In this document: piece by piece, positions 53,183 to 62,510 of the stretch
How the letters are laid out: each line of letters opens with the position of its first letter
Numbering within the stretch: the stretch's first letter is position 1
NCBI RefSeq assembly: GCF_900183975.1
Contig: NZ_LT853882.1
Location: forward strand, 1,729,501 to 1,793,500
Direction of reading: 5' to 3'
DNA from: Xanthomonas fragariae
GTDB taxonomy: Bacteria > Pseudomonadota > Gammaproteobacteria > Xanthomonadales > Xanthomonadaceae
Length of the DNA stretch: 64,000 nucleotides
The notes under the pieces: generated by a model
Told to the model about the DNA's origin: nothing
Database searches by the model: none
The model's input: only the letters and a program-made list of their open reading frames with translations
Position numbers and translations under genes: made by a program

Positions 53183-55636
53183 ATGTTCAGCCCAGATAGT
53201 CCGATCAGCGAATTTATCTCCGTTTCGACCCATGTCGCGCCGTCCGTTCTCAAAACGACTGATGGCGACTATCTGCTGATCTGGCATCTGGCGGGTCTGC
53301 CCTTCGTCGGACGCGATGAGATCGAACTTGAGCAGCGGCATAACACGTTCAACCGTCTGGTACAGACCCTGCGTGCGCCGGATTTCGCCAACGTGGCGTT
53401 TTGGGTGCACGATGTCCGTCGTCGTCGCAGGATCGGCAACTCCAGCCGTTTCAATCAGTCGTTCAACCAGACGCTGTCCGATGCGTATTACGCGTCGTTG
53501 TCGTCGCAGAAAATCATGCAGAACGAGCTGTATTTCAGCATGATTTATCGCCCGGTGGTCACTGGACGTCGATTGATGGAAAAGTCTGGCGATCCAGACA
53601 AGATTCGGATCGAAGAAGAGCAGGCGATCGCCAAGGTGATCGAGTTGGCCACCAACGTGGAGGCCGTGCTGAAGGATTATTCCCCCTATCGACTTGGCAT
53701 GTACGAAGCCAAGAATGGCATTGTGTTTTCGGAGGCGCTTGAGTTTCTCGGCTATCTACTCAATCGCATCGACGAGCCGGTGCCGGTGCTGCAGGCGCCG
53801 GTTCCGGCGTATTTGCCTGTCAGCAAGCATATGTTTGCCAACAAGACCGGGGATTTTGTCATCCGCACGCCGGATGGGATCAATCATTTCGGCGCGATCC
53901 TCAACGTCAAGGAATACGCCGATGGGACCTATCCAGGCATTCTTAATGGTCTGAAGTATCTGGACTTCGAGTATGTGGTCACCCATTCCTTCAGCCCGGT
54001 CGGTCGCCACGACGCGCTGAAGGTGCTGGAGCGCACCAAAGGCATGATGATTTCCTCGGGCGACAAGTCCTCCAGCCAGATCCGCGACCTGGACCTGGCA
54101 ATGGACGATGTGGCGTCGGGCAACTTCGTACTGGGCGAGTATCACTTCACCCTAGCAGTGTATGCCGACAGCCAGGACAAACTTGCCAGGCAGATCGCGA
54201 CCACGCGTGCGGAGCTGTCCAACGCCGGTTTCGTGTCCTCCAAGGAAGACCTGGCGATCGCCTCCTCGTTCTATGCGCAGCTGCCGGGCAACTGGCGCTT
54301 CCGGACGCGCCTCGCCAACCTGAGTTCGCTCAACTTTTTGGGGCTGTCGCCGTTGCACAACTTCGCGCAGGGCAAGCAGTACAACAATCCGTGGGGGGAG
54401 TGCGTCACCACGCTGCAGACCACCAATGGTCAACCGTATTACTTCAACTTCCACGCCACGCACCCGGCGGAGAATTCGTTGGGCGAGAAGGCGATCGGCA
54501 ACACGATGGTGATCGGCAAGTCCGGTACCGGCAAGACCGCGCTGATCAACTTTCTGTTGAGTCAGGTGCAGAAGTTCGACCCGGTTCCGACGATCTTCTT
54601 CTTCGACAAGGACCGTGGCGCGGAGATCTTCGTACGCGCCTGCGGCGGCAATTATCTGGCACTGGAAAACGGCGCACCGACCGGCTTCAACCCATTCCAG
54701 TGCGAGCGCAACGAGGCCAACACGCAGTTTCTGTCCGAGCTGATCAAGGTGCTGGGCGGCAAGGCCGATTACAGCTCGCGCGAGGAAGAAGACATCTACC
54801 GTGCAGTGGAAGGCATGCTGGACACGCCGATGCACTTGCGCAGCATGAGCAACTTTCGCAAGAGCCTGCCCAACATGGGCGACGACGGGCTGTATGCACG
54901 GCTGCGTCGCTGGACCGCCGGCAACTCGCTGGGCTGGGTGTTCGACAACCCGGTGGACACGATCGATCTGCAAAACGCCTCGATCATTGGTTTCGACTAC
55001 ACCGATGTGATCGACAACGCCGAAGTGCGGGTGCCGGTGATCAATTATCTGCTGCACCGGTTGGAAGCGCTGATCGACGGGCGTCCGCTGATCTATGTGA
55101 TGGACGAATTCTGGAAGATCCTGGACGGCAAGGGCGGCTTGAAGGACTTTGCCAAGAACAAGCAGAAGACCATCCGTAAGCAAAACGGTCTGGGCATCTT
55201 TGCCACGCAAAGCCCGGAGGATGCGCTTGCCAGCGACATTGCCGCGGCGCTGATCGAGCAGACGGCCACGATGATCCTGTTGCCCAATCCGAGCGCCAGC
55301 CGCAGCGACTATATGGAAGGGCTCAAGCTGACCGATGCGGAGTATCGGGTGGTGGCGTCGTTGGACGAGCGCTCGCGCTGCTTTCTGGTCAAGCAGGGCC
55401 ACGCCTCGGCGGTGTGCCAGCTCAACCTGCGCGGCATGGACGATGCGCTGTCGGTGATTTCGTCGTCGACCGACAACATCGAGATTCTGCATCAGGTGCT
55501 GGCGCGCCAGGCTGGCCAGCTGGGGGTGAGCGTGGAGCAGCTGACCCCGGAGCAGTGGCTGGAGGCGTTCTACGCCAACCGCAAGGGCTCGGGCAAGCGC
55601 ACCTCGGCCAAGGACAAGGAGGTCGAAGATGCGTAA
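53183..55636 (+). CDS. virB4: X-T4SS VirB4 ATPase
   Basis: 817 residues, full length. The N-terminal CagE/TrbE domain is followed by Walker A MVIGKSGTGKTALINF at about 443-458, the block FFDKDRGAEIFVRACGGNYLALENG, Walker B (RPLIYVMDEFWKIL, about 634) and GIFATQSPEDAL. It drives substrate transfer and pilin extraction. The last about 985 bp of this gene (54652 onward) are repeated at 62511-63495. The stop region overlaps a longer virB5 frame, but virB5 itself starts at 55704. Confidence 0.96.
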   Translation: MFSPDSPISEFISVSTHVAPSVLKTTDGDYLLIWHLAGLPFVGRDEIELEQRHNTFNRLVQTLRAPDFANVAFWVHDVRRRRRIGNSSRFNQSFNQTLSDAYYASLSSQKIMQNELYFSMIYRPVVTGRRLMEKSGDPDKIRIEEEQAIAKVIELATNVEAVLKDYSPYRLGMYEAKNGIVFSEALEFLGYLLNRIDEPVPVLQAPVPAYLPVSKHMFANKTGDFVIRTPDGINHFGAILNVKEYADGTYPGILNGLKYLDFEYVVTHSFSPVGRHDALKVLERTKGMMISSGDKSSSQIRDLDLAMDDVASGNFVLGEYHFTLAVYADSQDKLARQIATTRAELSNAGFVSSKEDLAIASSFYAQLPGNWRFRTRLANLSSLNFLGLSPLHNFAQGKQYNNPWGECVTTLQTTNGQPYYFNFHATHPAENSLGEKAIGNTMVIGKSGTGKTALINFLLSQVQKFDPVPTIFFFDKDRGAEIFVRACGGNYLALENGAPTGFNPFQCERNEANTQFLSELIKVLGGKADYSSREEEDIYRAVEGMLDTPMHLRSMSNFRKSLPNMGDDGLYARLRRWTAGNSLGWVFDNPVDTIDLQNASIIGFDYTDVIDNAEVRVPVINYLLHRLEALIDGRPLIYVMDEFWKILDGKGGLKDFAKNKQKTIRKQNGLGIFATQSPEDALASDIAAALIEQTATMILLPNPSASRSDYMEGLKLTDAEYRVVASLDERSRCFLVKQGHASAVCQLNLRGMDDALSVISSSTDNIEILHQVLARQAGQLGVSVEQLTPEQWLEAFYANRKGSGKRTSAKDKEVEDA

Positions 55637-56141
55637 TGCCCGCATCGATCGACAGGTTCACCCGGCAACCCATCCGTTAGTGTCACAGGAGGCGAAGAAC
55701 ACCATGACAACCAGGTTCAGACAGTTTTCTCGAGTATGTGCGGGCCTGGTGCTGCTGTGCCTTGCGGGCGCGGCCAGTGCGCAGTGGGAGGTGGTCGACA
55801 AGGCGCTCAATGAAAAGGCCGACGCAATTCGCAAGAACCAGGCGATCAATCATGGCGATGGAGAGCAGTCCAGTGGCGAAGAAGTCGCAAAGCCCAAGGA
55901 GAAGCTGGGGAGGATTCCGGACGATCAAGGCGTTGCGGCCTGTGCTGCCACCACCACTGGTACGCCGGTGTCCGGTTCGCAGAAAGAGTCCTGCGAGTTG
56001 GTCCAGCGCACGCTCAATGCGCAGTACAACTATGTGGTGGCGATGTATGAGATCACGAATGAGCGGCTGAAGCGGCTGCGCAAGATCGAGAAAAACCGGC
56101 AGGAGATCGGCGGGCAGAATATCGGCTTGCTGGAAAGCAAC
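54652..56141 (+). repeat. Direct repeat, first copy (virB4 3' end - virB5 5' part)
   Basis: This segment matches 62511-64000 base for base wherever I compared it, at a constant offset of 7,859. The translations of virB4 and virB5 over it are identical. The match extends to the window edge, so the true repeat may be longer. Confidence 0.93.
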
Positions 56142-56453
56142 ACCAACCAGCTGCTGGCGTTGAAAGCGATGATGGAGATCGACCGGCAGCAGATGGAATC
56201 GGCGATGTTCGCCTACGACAAGCGGGTAGCGTATCTGACCGGTCAACAGACGGCCGCGGCCAAGGCGGCGATGGCCGGCAAGGAAGCGCCGAATACGAAT
56301 AATCGCCCCTTCTGGATTCCAACGTGGGTGCCGGATAACCTGCTGAATCTTGGCCAGACGATCGTGGCGGGTGTGGCGATGGAGGTGGCATTCAAAGCGA
56401 TCAAATCCAAAAAGCCAGATGGAATGCGAGAACTGGCGATCGACAAGGACTGA
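55704..56453 (+). CDS. virB5: X-T4SS VirB5 minor pilin
   Basis: 249 residues from ATG 55704 with AGGAGG ten bases upstream. Signal peptide VCAGLVLLCLAGAASAQ, then a mostly helical body (YNYVVAMYEITNERLKRLRKIEKNRQEIGG...LLESNTNQLLALKAMMEIDRQQMESAMFAYDKRVAYLTGQQTAA) of the VirB5/TraC type. It sits at the pilus tip. It has a second, partial copy at 63563. Confidence 0.92.
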   Translation: MTTRFRQFSRVCAGLVLLCLAGAASAQWEVVDKALNEKADAIRKNQAINHGDGEQSSGEEVAKPKEKLGRIPDDQGVAACAATTTGTPVSGSQKESCELVQRTLNAQYNYVVAMYEITNERLKRLRKIEKNRQEIGGQNIGLLESNTNQLLALKAMMEIDRQQMESAMFAYDKRVAYLTGQQTAAAKAAMAGKEAPNTNNRPFWIPTWVPDNLLNLGQTIVAGVAMEVAFKAIKSKKPDGMRELAIDKD

Positions 56454-56548
56454 GGCGCCTTGACGATGGCGCAAGCGCGTATGCAATGGACTCAATTTCG
56501 GGCAGCAACTGCCCTACGGCGCAGCCGTCTTAGTGGATGTGGTGACTT

Positions 56549-57655
56549 ATGAGTATCACTGTTTCTGTGAGTATCACCGATTTTTTGACGAATATCGGCA
56601 ATTACAAATTCTTTCGTCTGATCAACGATTACCTGCGCGACGAGATTGCGATTTTCCAGTGGGAATTGTTGCAGCGCACGACCGCATGGGTGGGGGTGAT
56701 GGCGCTGACGCTGCTGACGCTGTGCATTCTGATCCAGGGGTATCGGATTGTGACGGGCCAGTCGCGTGAGGCGGCGATGGGGCTGGTGGTGACGGCCCTG
56801 CGTGCGGCGTTGATCATCGGTGTTGCCACGAGCATGGCCAAGGGCTCGCCGCAGCTATATTGGACGCTGACCGACGGGATCAGCGAGGCGATCACCCAGA
56901 CGGTGACCGGCGACTCCGACAGCCCGTACGAAGCGATCGACAAGAACCTGATGCTGATGCAGGTGGCGATGTCGGGTCTTGACCAGATCAAGACCGGCGG
57001 CGATGCCGAAAGCGATAGCGCCAAGGAGCGTGCGCGCTGGTTTACGGGCATCGGCATGGCGGGGCCTGGCGTGGTGGCGGGCTCGATGCTGCTGCTGAAC
57101 AAGATAGCGATGGCGCTGGTGGTGGGGTTTGGTCCATTATTCATCCTGTGTCTGTTATTCCAAGCCACGAAGTCGCTTTTCAGCAAGTGGTTGTTGTACG
57201 GGGTCGGCACGATGTTCTCGTTGTCGGTGCTGACCTTTACGGTAAGCTTGGCGACGAAGGTAGTGGGTGCGGTAGGCGCGGCATTTTTGATGAAGTTTGC
57301 AATAAACGGCGGCACCGGCGAAGGCATCAGCAGCATGGCGCTGCAACAAGGAGGATTAGGCTTGGTACTGACGACGTTGATCATCACCGCACCGCCGATG
57401 GCTGCATCTTTCTTCCAGGGCACGCTGGGCCAGTTCACGGCGTACTCGGCGCTGGGGCAGCTGGATCGGGCGAGCCAGGATGGTAGTAGTGGGCGGTCGC
57501 AGGCGGTGCCGGTGCCGGCTAATGATGATGTGCGTTCTGTAAATGACCAAAGAAGGGCCAGTCAAGTTAATACGAGAAGCAGTGGTAATGAGACGCCTAC
57601 TTCCACAGTAAGTACAGGTGCTCGCGGAATAGCTTCCAATAATCAGAATACTTAA
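56549..57655 (+). CDS. virB6: X-T4SS VirB6 polytopic membrane protein
   Basis: 368 residues with at least six hydrophobic helices (WVGVMALTLLTLCILIQGYRIVTG; GMAGPGVVAGSMLLLNKIAMALVVGFGPLFILCLLF; LLYGVGTMFSLSVLTFTVSLATKVVGAVGAAFL) and the TrbL/VirB6 motif around GPLFILCLLFQATKSLFSKWL. The C-terminal 60 residues are Ser/Asn/Gln-rich. It forms part of the inner-membrane channel. The last codons become AT-rich, matching the following gene. Confidence 0.92.
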   Translation: MSITVSVSITDFLTNIGNYKFFRLINDYLRDEIAIFQWELLQRTTAWVGVMALTLLTLCILIQGYRIVTGQSREAAMGLVVTALRAALIIGVATSMAKGSPQLYWTLTDGISEAITQTVTGDSDSPYEAIDKNLMLMQVAMSGLDQIKTGGDAESDSAKERARWFTGIGMAGPGVVAGSMLLLNKIAMALVVGFGPLFILCLLFQATKSLFSKWLLYGVGTMFSLSVLTFTVSLATKVVGAVGAAFLMKFAINGGTGEGISSMALQQGGLGLVLTTLIITAPPMAASFFQGTLGQFTAYSALGQLDRASQDGSSGRSQAVPVPANDDVRSVNDQRRASQVNTRSSGNETPTSTVSTGARGIASNNQNT

Positions 57656-57674
57656 ATTCAATAAGGCAAGATAT

Positions 57675-58172
57675 ATGCGAATTTTATATATATTATTTTT
57701 TTTATTGGCTTTTGTGGTTAATGCAGATGCTCAAACTTCTTGCCCTGTCGGCGTGGCGCCGGGTAGCCCGCAATGTGGACCCGATTCCGGGACTTCTAGG
57801 GGCGATAGCCCAATGCCTCCACCTAGGCCTATAGGCGAATGGATTAAAACTTGGGGAGCTATTGTCAATGCAGAAGATAGTTCCGAGGCTTGGGCATCCA
57901 CAGGAAAGACATCAAAAAAAGATGCGGAGGCTGACGCAATAGATCAATGTCAGGTTGCAGGGTTTCATGGCTGTACTGTTACTTTCACTTATCGGAATCA
58001 ATGTGTTGCACTTGCATCCCCAAGCTCGACGCAGGGTAGATCAGGGGTGGCAGGTGGGCCAAGTATGGCTCTTGCAGAAGGCGACGCAATAGATATGTGT
58101 AGGAAAAAGGGCGGATCAAATTGTTCTGTTATTTATAAAGATTGTACTAAGCCGATATTTAAAAACTTTTAG
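57675..58172 (+). CDS. Secreted DUF4189-type protein, possible immunity protein
   Basis: 165 residues. Signal peptide MRILYILFFLLAFVVNADA, then SCPVGVAPGSPQCGPDSG and a DUF4189-like domain: WGAIVNAEDSSEAWASTGKTSKKDAEADAIDQCQ...GCTVTFTYRNQCVALA, DAIDMCRKKGGSNCSVIYKDC, with three pairs of Cys likely in disulphides. The gene is visibly AT-richer than virB6. Periplasmic proteins beside X-T4SS genes are often antitoxins of secreted effectors. No effector follows; an IS begins 64 bp downstream. The immunity role is inferred. Confidence 0.72.
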   Translation: MRILYILFFLLAFVVNADAQTSCPVGVAPGSPQCGPDSGTSRGDSPMPPPRPIGEWIKTWGAIVNAEDSSEAWASTGKTSKKDAEADAIDQCQVAGFHGCTVTFTYRNQCVALASPSSTQGRSGVAGGPSMALAEGDAIDMCRKKGGSNCSVIYKDCTKPIFKNF

Positions 58173-58748
58173 AGCTCTCCTTGATTTAACTGATTGTAAA
58201 AGAATTTTCGGTTTTGATGCGTCTGTTTTGCATTAGGGAAGGTCTGAACAACTCCCTCTGATCCTGCGACAATCGTATAGAGCCAACGGAACGATAACGA
58301 TGCAACTGTCTTTTGGCGACGCGGAGTACAACGGCAAGCGCAAGCGGACACTGCGCGAGGTGTTCTTGTCGGAGATGGATCAGGTGGTGCCGTGGAAGGA
58401 CCTGCTGACGCTGATCGCGCCGCACTATCCGAGGTCGGGGCAACCGGGGCGACAGCCGTATCCGCTGGAGACGATGCTGCGCATCCACTTTGTGCAGCAG
58501 TGGTACGCACTGAGCGATCCGTCGGCAGAAGAGGCCCTGTACGACACGGTGTCGATGCGTCGTTTCGCCAAGATCGGCAGCTTGGACGAGGTGCCGGACG
58601 AGACCACGATTCTCAACTTCCGTCAGTTGCTGGAGCGGCATGATCTGGCACGCAAGCTATTCAACCGGGTCAACGCTCACCTGTCGCGCAAGGGACAGCG
58701 CCTGCGAGGCGGCACGATCGTGGACGCCACGATCATTGCTGCGCCTAG

Positions 58749-59603
58749 AGCGTGTTATGAACTTTGAAAGAGGGTGGCTGCATTTCCAAGCATCAGGATC
58801 GTGAAGACGACGAAGTGCAAACCGGCCAAGGTTTCCGGCAATCGCTCGTAGTCGCGTGCCAGCCGTCTGAAACGATTGGCCCATCCGAAGCTGCGCTCGA
58901 CAACCCAACGGCGCGGCAGCAAGACAAAGCCTTTTTTCGCTTCTTGCAGCTTGATCACTTGCAACTCAATGCCTTCTTCCGTGGCCGCCTGCGCCGGTTC
59001 TTGACCGGTGTAGCCCTGATCAACAAAGGCGATCTTGACCGTTTCACCGGTCACGTGTTGTACCTCTTGTGCCAACGATCGGACTTGCGCGCGCTCCTGC
59101 TCATTAGCCGGCGTCACCTGGACAGCGAGCAGATGTCCAAGCGTATCGACGGCCATGTGTACCTTGCTGCCTTTCTTGCGTTTATAGCCATCGTATCCAG
59201 CACGCGGCCCGCTTTCGCAGGTGGACTGCAGCGTGCGAGCATCGAAAATGACCGCGCTCGGCTGGCCTTTTTTCCCTTGCGCCACACGCAAGAGTGAGCG
59301 CAGATCACTGACCATGGCCTCAAAGCAGCCCGCTTGCAGCCAGCGCTGTGTTTGCTGATACACCGCTTCCCAGGGCGGAAAATCGTTGGGAAGCAATCGC
59401 CATGGTGCGCCGGCGCGCGCGATCCACCGCAGTGCGTTGAACATCGCGCGTAGCTCATACTTGCGCTGCGGTGCCTGCACGTCCATCAGCGTCAAATAGG
59501 GAGCCGCAAAGGCCCATTCTTCGTCGGAAATATCGGTGGAATAAGGCTTACGAGGCTTCATCCGTATACGTTAGCGTGACAAGGGCAAAGTTCATAACAC
59601 GCT
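58749..59603 (-). mobile_element. Inner IS5-family insertion sequence, intact
   Basis: 855 bp. Perfect inverted ends AGCGTGTTATGAACTTTG / CAAAGTTCATAACACGCT, flanked by CTAG duplications (58745-58748, 59604-59607). It has inserted into the transposase gene of the outer element. Confidence 0.93.
58755..59561 (-). CDS. IS5-family transposase of the inner element
   Basis: 268 residues in a single frame: MKPRKPYSTDISDEEWAFAAPYL (DUF4096-type N terminus), GAPWRLLPNDFPPWEAVYQQ, then the DDE domain with FDARTLQSTCESGPRAGYDGYKRKKGSKVHMAVDT, FVDQGYTGQEP and RRWVVERSFGWANRFRRLARDYERL. No lesion is seen; it is probably active. Confidence 0.92.
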   Translation of the reverse strand: MKPRKPYSTDISDEEWAFAAPYLTLMDVQAPQRKYELRAMFNALRWIARAGAPWRLLPNDFPPWEAVYQQTQRWLQAGCFEAMVSDLRSLLRVAQGKKGQPSAVIFDARTLQSTCESGPRAGYDGYKRKKGSKVHMAVDTLGHLLAVQVTPANEQERAQVRSLAQEVQHVTGETVKIAFVDQGYTGQEPAQAATEEGIELQVIKLQEAKKGFVLLPRRWVVERSFGWANRFRRLARDYERLPETLAGLHFVVFTILMLGNAATLFQSS

Positions 59604-60469
59604 CTAGTTCGACCAAGAACAAGGCCGGCGAGCGCGACCCGCAGATGCACCAGACCAAGAAAGGCAATCAGTATTACTTCGGGATGAAGGCGCATATCGG
59701 GGTAGACGATGCGTCCGGCCTGGTGCACCACGTGGAATGCACGGCGGCCAACGCGGCCGACATCACGCAGGCACACAAGCTGCTTCACGGCAAGGAGGAC
59801 ACGGTGTGCGGCGATAGCGGCTACACCGGGTTGGACAAGCGCAAAGAGATGGCGAGCAAGCGCAAGCTGCGCTACCTGATCGCGGAGAAGCCCTCGAAGC
59901 TACAGCAGATCAAGAGCAAGCGCGAATTGAAGTGGGCCCAACGCTGGGAGCACACCAAAGCCAGCCTACGTGCGAAGGTGGAACACCTGTTTCGAGTGAT
60001 CAAGCGCCAGTTTGGCTACGTCAAGGTGCGCTATCGCGGCCTGGCGAAGAATACGGCGCAGGTGCTGACGCTGTTTGCGATGTCGAACCTGTGGATGAAG
60101 CGAAAGCAGTTGATGCCTGCCGTGGGGAAGGTGTGCCTGTAACCCGGGCAACACCCCGCAAACGCGCCGGAAACGGCGAAAAACCGAGGATCTGAGCGTC
60201 GTTGGCGTGACCGATGTGGCTTGCCTCATCCTCTGACCGCGTTGATCAGACCATCCTTAGCTCAGTTGACGGCGTGCTCAATACTGGAAGGCGTGGGTTA
60301 GGATGGTATTGCCTTAAAGCCGTAGTCGGATGTGCCGGCCATAAACAATCGGCCTGCAAGTAATGAGGGTTAATATGGTGGGTGGCTCCTATACGCTAGG
60401 CTAATATCTATATAATTTTTATTATATTTTATCTATCTTAATTATATTGGCATTGATGAGGGGTTCGGA

Positions 60470-61066
60470 GTGATTGAAGTTTCAAGAAGCTTATACTTAG
60501 CATTAATTGTCGCGGTATTGTCGTGTCTGAGTGCATGCAAGCAAGAAAGTCTACAGCAGCAGAAAACCGTTGCGAGCCAATCGCAAAATTCGGGTGAAGG
60601 TGAAAGTAATCCTGTTCTTCAAGGTCAGAATCCAAAAGGAAGTGAAAATTCAGAAGCTTCTTCTGCCGCTAAGGAAAATGCAGGTACAGCTTCCAGTCCT
60701 GAATCGGTTGATATTGAAAAGCTCGCAGTTGGATTTAAAGAAGGTATGCCATACGGTGATCTACGCAGAAACGTGATTTCCAGCAACTGGAAGCCAAAGG
60801 TTCATCCGGAATGTAAAAAAAATGTAATTGGTGATGACTTTGAAAGTATATGCTCAAAGGACCCCCAGCAATGTATGGTCTGTGACGAATTACCGGAACT
60901 GAATGTCTGTAGCGGTGATGGTAACTGCATAACAGAATTCTCCAGTAACGATGGTCGTAAAGTCTTGAAAGTATCCACCTATGGTGAGATTCAGGACGGT
61001 TTGGTGGAAGGTAAAAAGTCCCGGCTTTTTGTTTCTTGGTGGGATGTTTCATCCAGTGGCAACTGA
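60470..61066 (+). CDS. Periplasmic lipoprotein, probable X-Tfi immunity protein
   Basis: 198 residues from GTG 60470, with AGGGG about eight bases upstream. Lipobox LSCLSAC at about 17-23, then a Ser/Glu/Gln-rich linker and a domain from about 85 on (LAVGFKEGMPYGDLRRNVISSNWKPKVHPECKKNV...ICSKDPQQCMVCDELPELNVCSGDGNCITEF) with eight or so cysteines. It lies 39 bp upstream of an XVIPCD effector, the usual order for X-Tfi/X-Tfe pairs, and is AT-rich. It would sit in the outer membrane facing the periplasm and inhibit the effector. 60261-60469 holds no gene. Confidence 0.78.
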   Translation: MIEVSRSLYLALIVAVLSCLSACKQESLQQQKTVASQSQNSGEGESNPVLQGQNPKGSENSEASSAAKENAGTASSPESVDIEKLAVGFKEGMPYGDLRRNVISSNWKPKVHPECKKNVIGDDFESICSKDPQQCMVCDELPELNVCSGDGNCITEFSSNDGRKVLKVSTYGEIQDGLVEGKKSRLFVSWWDVSSSGN

Positions 61067-61105
61067 TTGAATTCAGTTTTTTCAACTTCACAGGAGGTGC
61101 GAGAT

Positions 61106-62428
61106 ATGAGTAGTCCCTTAGCAGATTTGATTCAGCGCGGTGAGTCTGGGCGTAGCAACTACAATGCTTATAACCGAGGCACCTATGTTGGAGCTGATGA
61201 GCGAGAGCATATCCGCGGAAGCACAGGCTCCTTGGATTTTTCATCCATGACCGTTGGTGATGTCATGGATAGTCAGGCTTTGCCTAGAGGCGATGAAGAT
61301 CGGCTTTTTGCGGTGGGGCGCTATCAGGTCATATCTTCTACAATGAGCGCTGCTGTAGATAAGCTGGGTCTTGATCGGTCTCATGCTTTTACGCCAGAGG
61401 TTCAAGATCAGGTATTTTCTGACTACCTGATAACGCACAAGAAGTCTGACGTTCGCAAGTACATTACCGGTGAGCCCGGTTCATCGTTACATGATGCACA
61501 AAATGCTCTCTCGCAAGAGTGGGCGAGTATTGCCGATCCAGATACTGGAAAAAGCTACTACGACAAGCCCGGTGGCTCGAATCATGCCTCGATCACCAGC
61601 GCAGAGACAGCGCAAGCCTTGAACACTATGCGCCAGTCATACCGCGAAGCAATTGAAAGCGGTGTGTCACCTGAGCAGGCTTGGAAGCAAATCAATTCCC
61701 AGCCTTCCCAGCAGCTTGCTGCACCTCAGCAGCCAAGACGCGACGCGTCGCACTCTGCACAGCTGGACAACGGCGAGCGCGGCCAGTCAATCAAGCAACT
61801 GCAAAGCCAGCTAGCCCAACTCGGCTATCAAGGCCGCGACGGCAGGCCGTTGCATGCCGATGGCGACTTCGGCGCCAACACCAAGCACGCCGTGGAGCAA
61901 TTTCAGCGTGAGCACGGTCTGCATGTGGATGGTGTGGTGGGACGACAGACGCATGCTGCTTTAGGCCAAGCGCTGTCGCAGCACACCGCCAAACACGTCG
62001 AGCAGACCGCCGCTCCAACTGTGCCTGCACTGGCGGGCGTGCTTTTGCTGTCCGATCCGCGCCACCCAGACAGCGCGATGTATAACGGCGCGGTCAGCAA
62101 GTTGGAAGCACTGGGCGAACGTGGCGGTTTCTCCAACCGGCAAGAGCTCCAGCAAGCGGCTGGACAGCTGGTGTTTGAAGCCAAGGTGGATGGTCTAAAA
62201 CGCATCGACCACGTGACGCTCAGCAAGAGCGGTGATAGGTTTTTTGCCTTGCAGGGCGAAATGACCGACCCGGCGATGCGCCTGGTATTTGTGGATCGCG
62301 ATCAGGTGCAAACTCGGCCGTTGGAGCACAGCAGCCGGCAAGTGGCCGAGGAAAATCAGCGGCAGGCGCAGCAAGCGCAGACACAGCCGCAGACGCCAGA
62401 CCCCGGTACGCGCGGCCTAACGCTCTAG
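61106..62428 (+). CDS. X-T4SS effector: lysozyme-like domain, PG-binding domain and XVIPCD
   Basis: 440 residues from ATG 61106 (AGGAGG eight bases upstream). Residues 1 to about 195 look like a lysozyme/muramidase domain: LIQRGESGRSNYNAYNRGTY with candidate catalytic Glu13, then RLFAVGRYQVISSTMSAAVDKLGL. Residues about 225-290 are a peptidoglycan-binding type 1 domain (GQSIKQLQSQLAQLGYQ...DGDFGANTKHAVEQFQREHGLHVDGVVGRQT). Residues about 312 on are an XVIPCD (DPRHPDSAMYNGAVSKLEAL, GLKRIDHVTLSKSGDRFFALQGEMTDPAMRLVFVDRDQ) with a Gln-rich tail, the signal read by VirD4. It has no Sec signal. It would hydrolyse the cell wall of neighbouring bacteria. Confidence 0.9.
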   Translation: MSSPLADLIQRGESGRSNYNAYNRGTYVGADEREHIRGSTGSLDFSSMTVGDVMDSQALPRGDEDRLFAVGRYQVISSTMSAAVDKLGLDRSHAFTPEVQDQVFSDYLITHKKSDVRKYITGEPGSSLHDAQNALSQEWASIADPDTGKSYYDKPGGSNHASITSAETAQALNTMRQSYREAIESGVSPEQAWKQINSQPSQQLAAPQQPRRDASHSAQLDNGERGQSIKQLQSQLAQLGYQGRDGRPLHADGDFGANTKHAVEQFQREHGLHVDGVVGRQTHAALGQALSQHTAKHVEQTAAPTVPALAGVLLLSDPRHPDSAMYNGAVSKLEALGERGGFSNRQELQQAAGQLVFEAKVDGLKRIDHVTLSKSGDRFFALQGEMTDPAMRLVFVDRDQVQTRPLEHSSRQVAEENQRQAQQAQTQPQTPDPGTRGLTL

Positions 62429-62467
62429 AACGTCGTTACGCCAAGTCGTAACGCTCAACTGACAACT

Positions 62468-62495
62468 GATGGCCTTGGTATCTGCCAGGGCCATC
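62468..62495 (+). terminator. Hairpin after the effector gene
   Basis: GATGGCCTTGG and CCAGGGCCATC form an 11-bp stem with one mismatch and a six-base loop, 40 bases after the effector stop. T-rich bases follow weakly (TGCTTTTGG). It is 15 bp before the duplication junction. Confidence 0.6.
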
Positions 62496-62510
62496 GTGCT
62501 TTTGGCGCTT

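Larger units (their letters stand above)
58300..60142 (+). pseudogene. IS5-family transposase split by the inner IS
   Basis: The first part (MQLSFGDAEYNGKRKRTLREVFLSEM...GTIVDATIIAAP) is interrupted at 58745 and resumes at 59604 with SSTKNKAGERDPQMHQTKKGNQYYFGMKAHIGVDDASGLVHH, through CGDSGYTGLDKRKEM and EHLFRVIKRQFGYVKVRYRGLAKN, to a stop at 60142. Apart from the insertion the frame is open, so precise loss of the inner element would restore it. About 70% similar by eye to the transposase at 40121. Confidence 0.9.
58237..60256 (+). mobile_element. IS5-family element, interrupted by a second IS
   Basis: Ends GGAAGGTCTGAACAAC (left, from 58238) and, reversed, GGATGGTCTGATCAAC (right) with a TTAG direct repeat on both sides (58233-58236, 60257-60260). 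Removing the inner IS and its CTAG duplication leaves 1161 bp, close to the 1156-bp relative at 40059. It lies between the DUF4189 gene and the lipoprotein/effector pair. Confidence 0.88.

Noticed and set aside
54152..55645. 497-codon minus-strand open frame, repeated at 62455-63504
   Set aside because: It is antisense to virB4 and is duplicated only because virB4 is duplicated.
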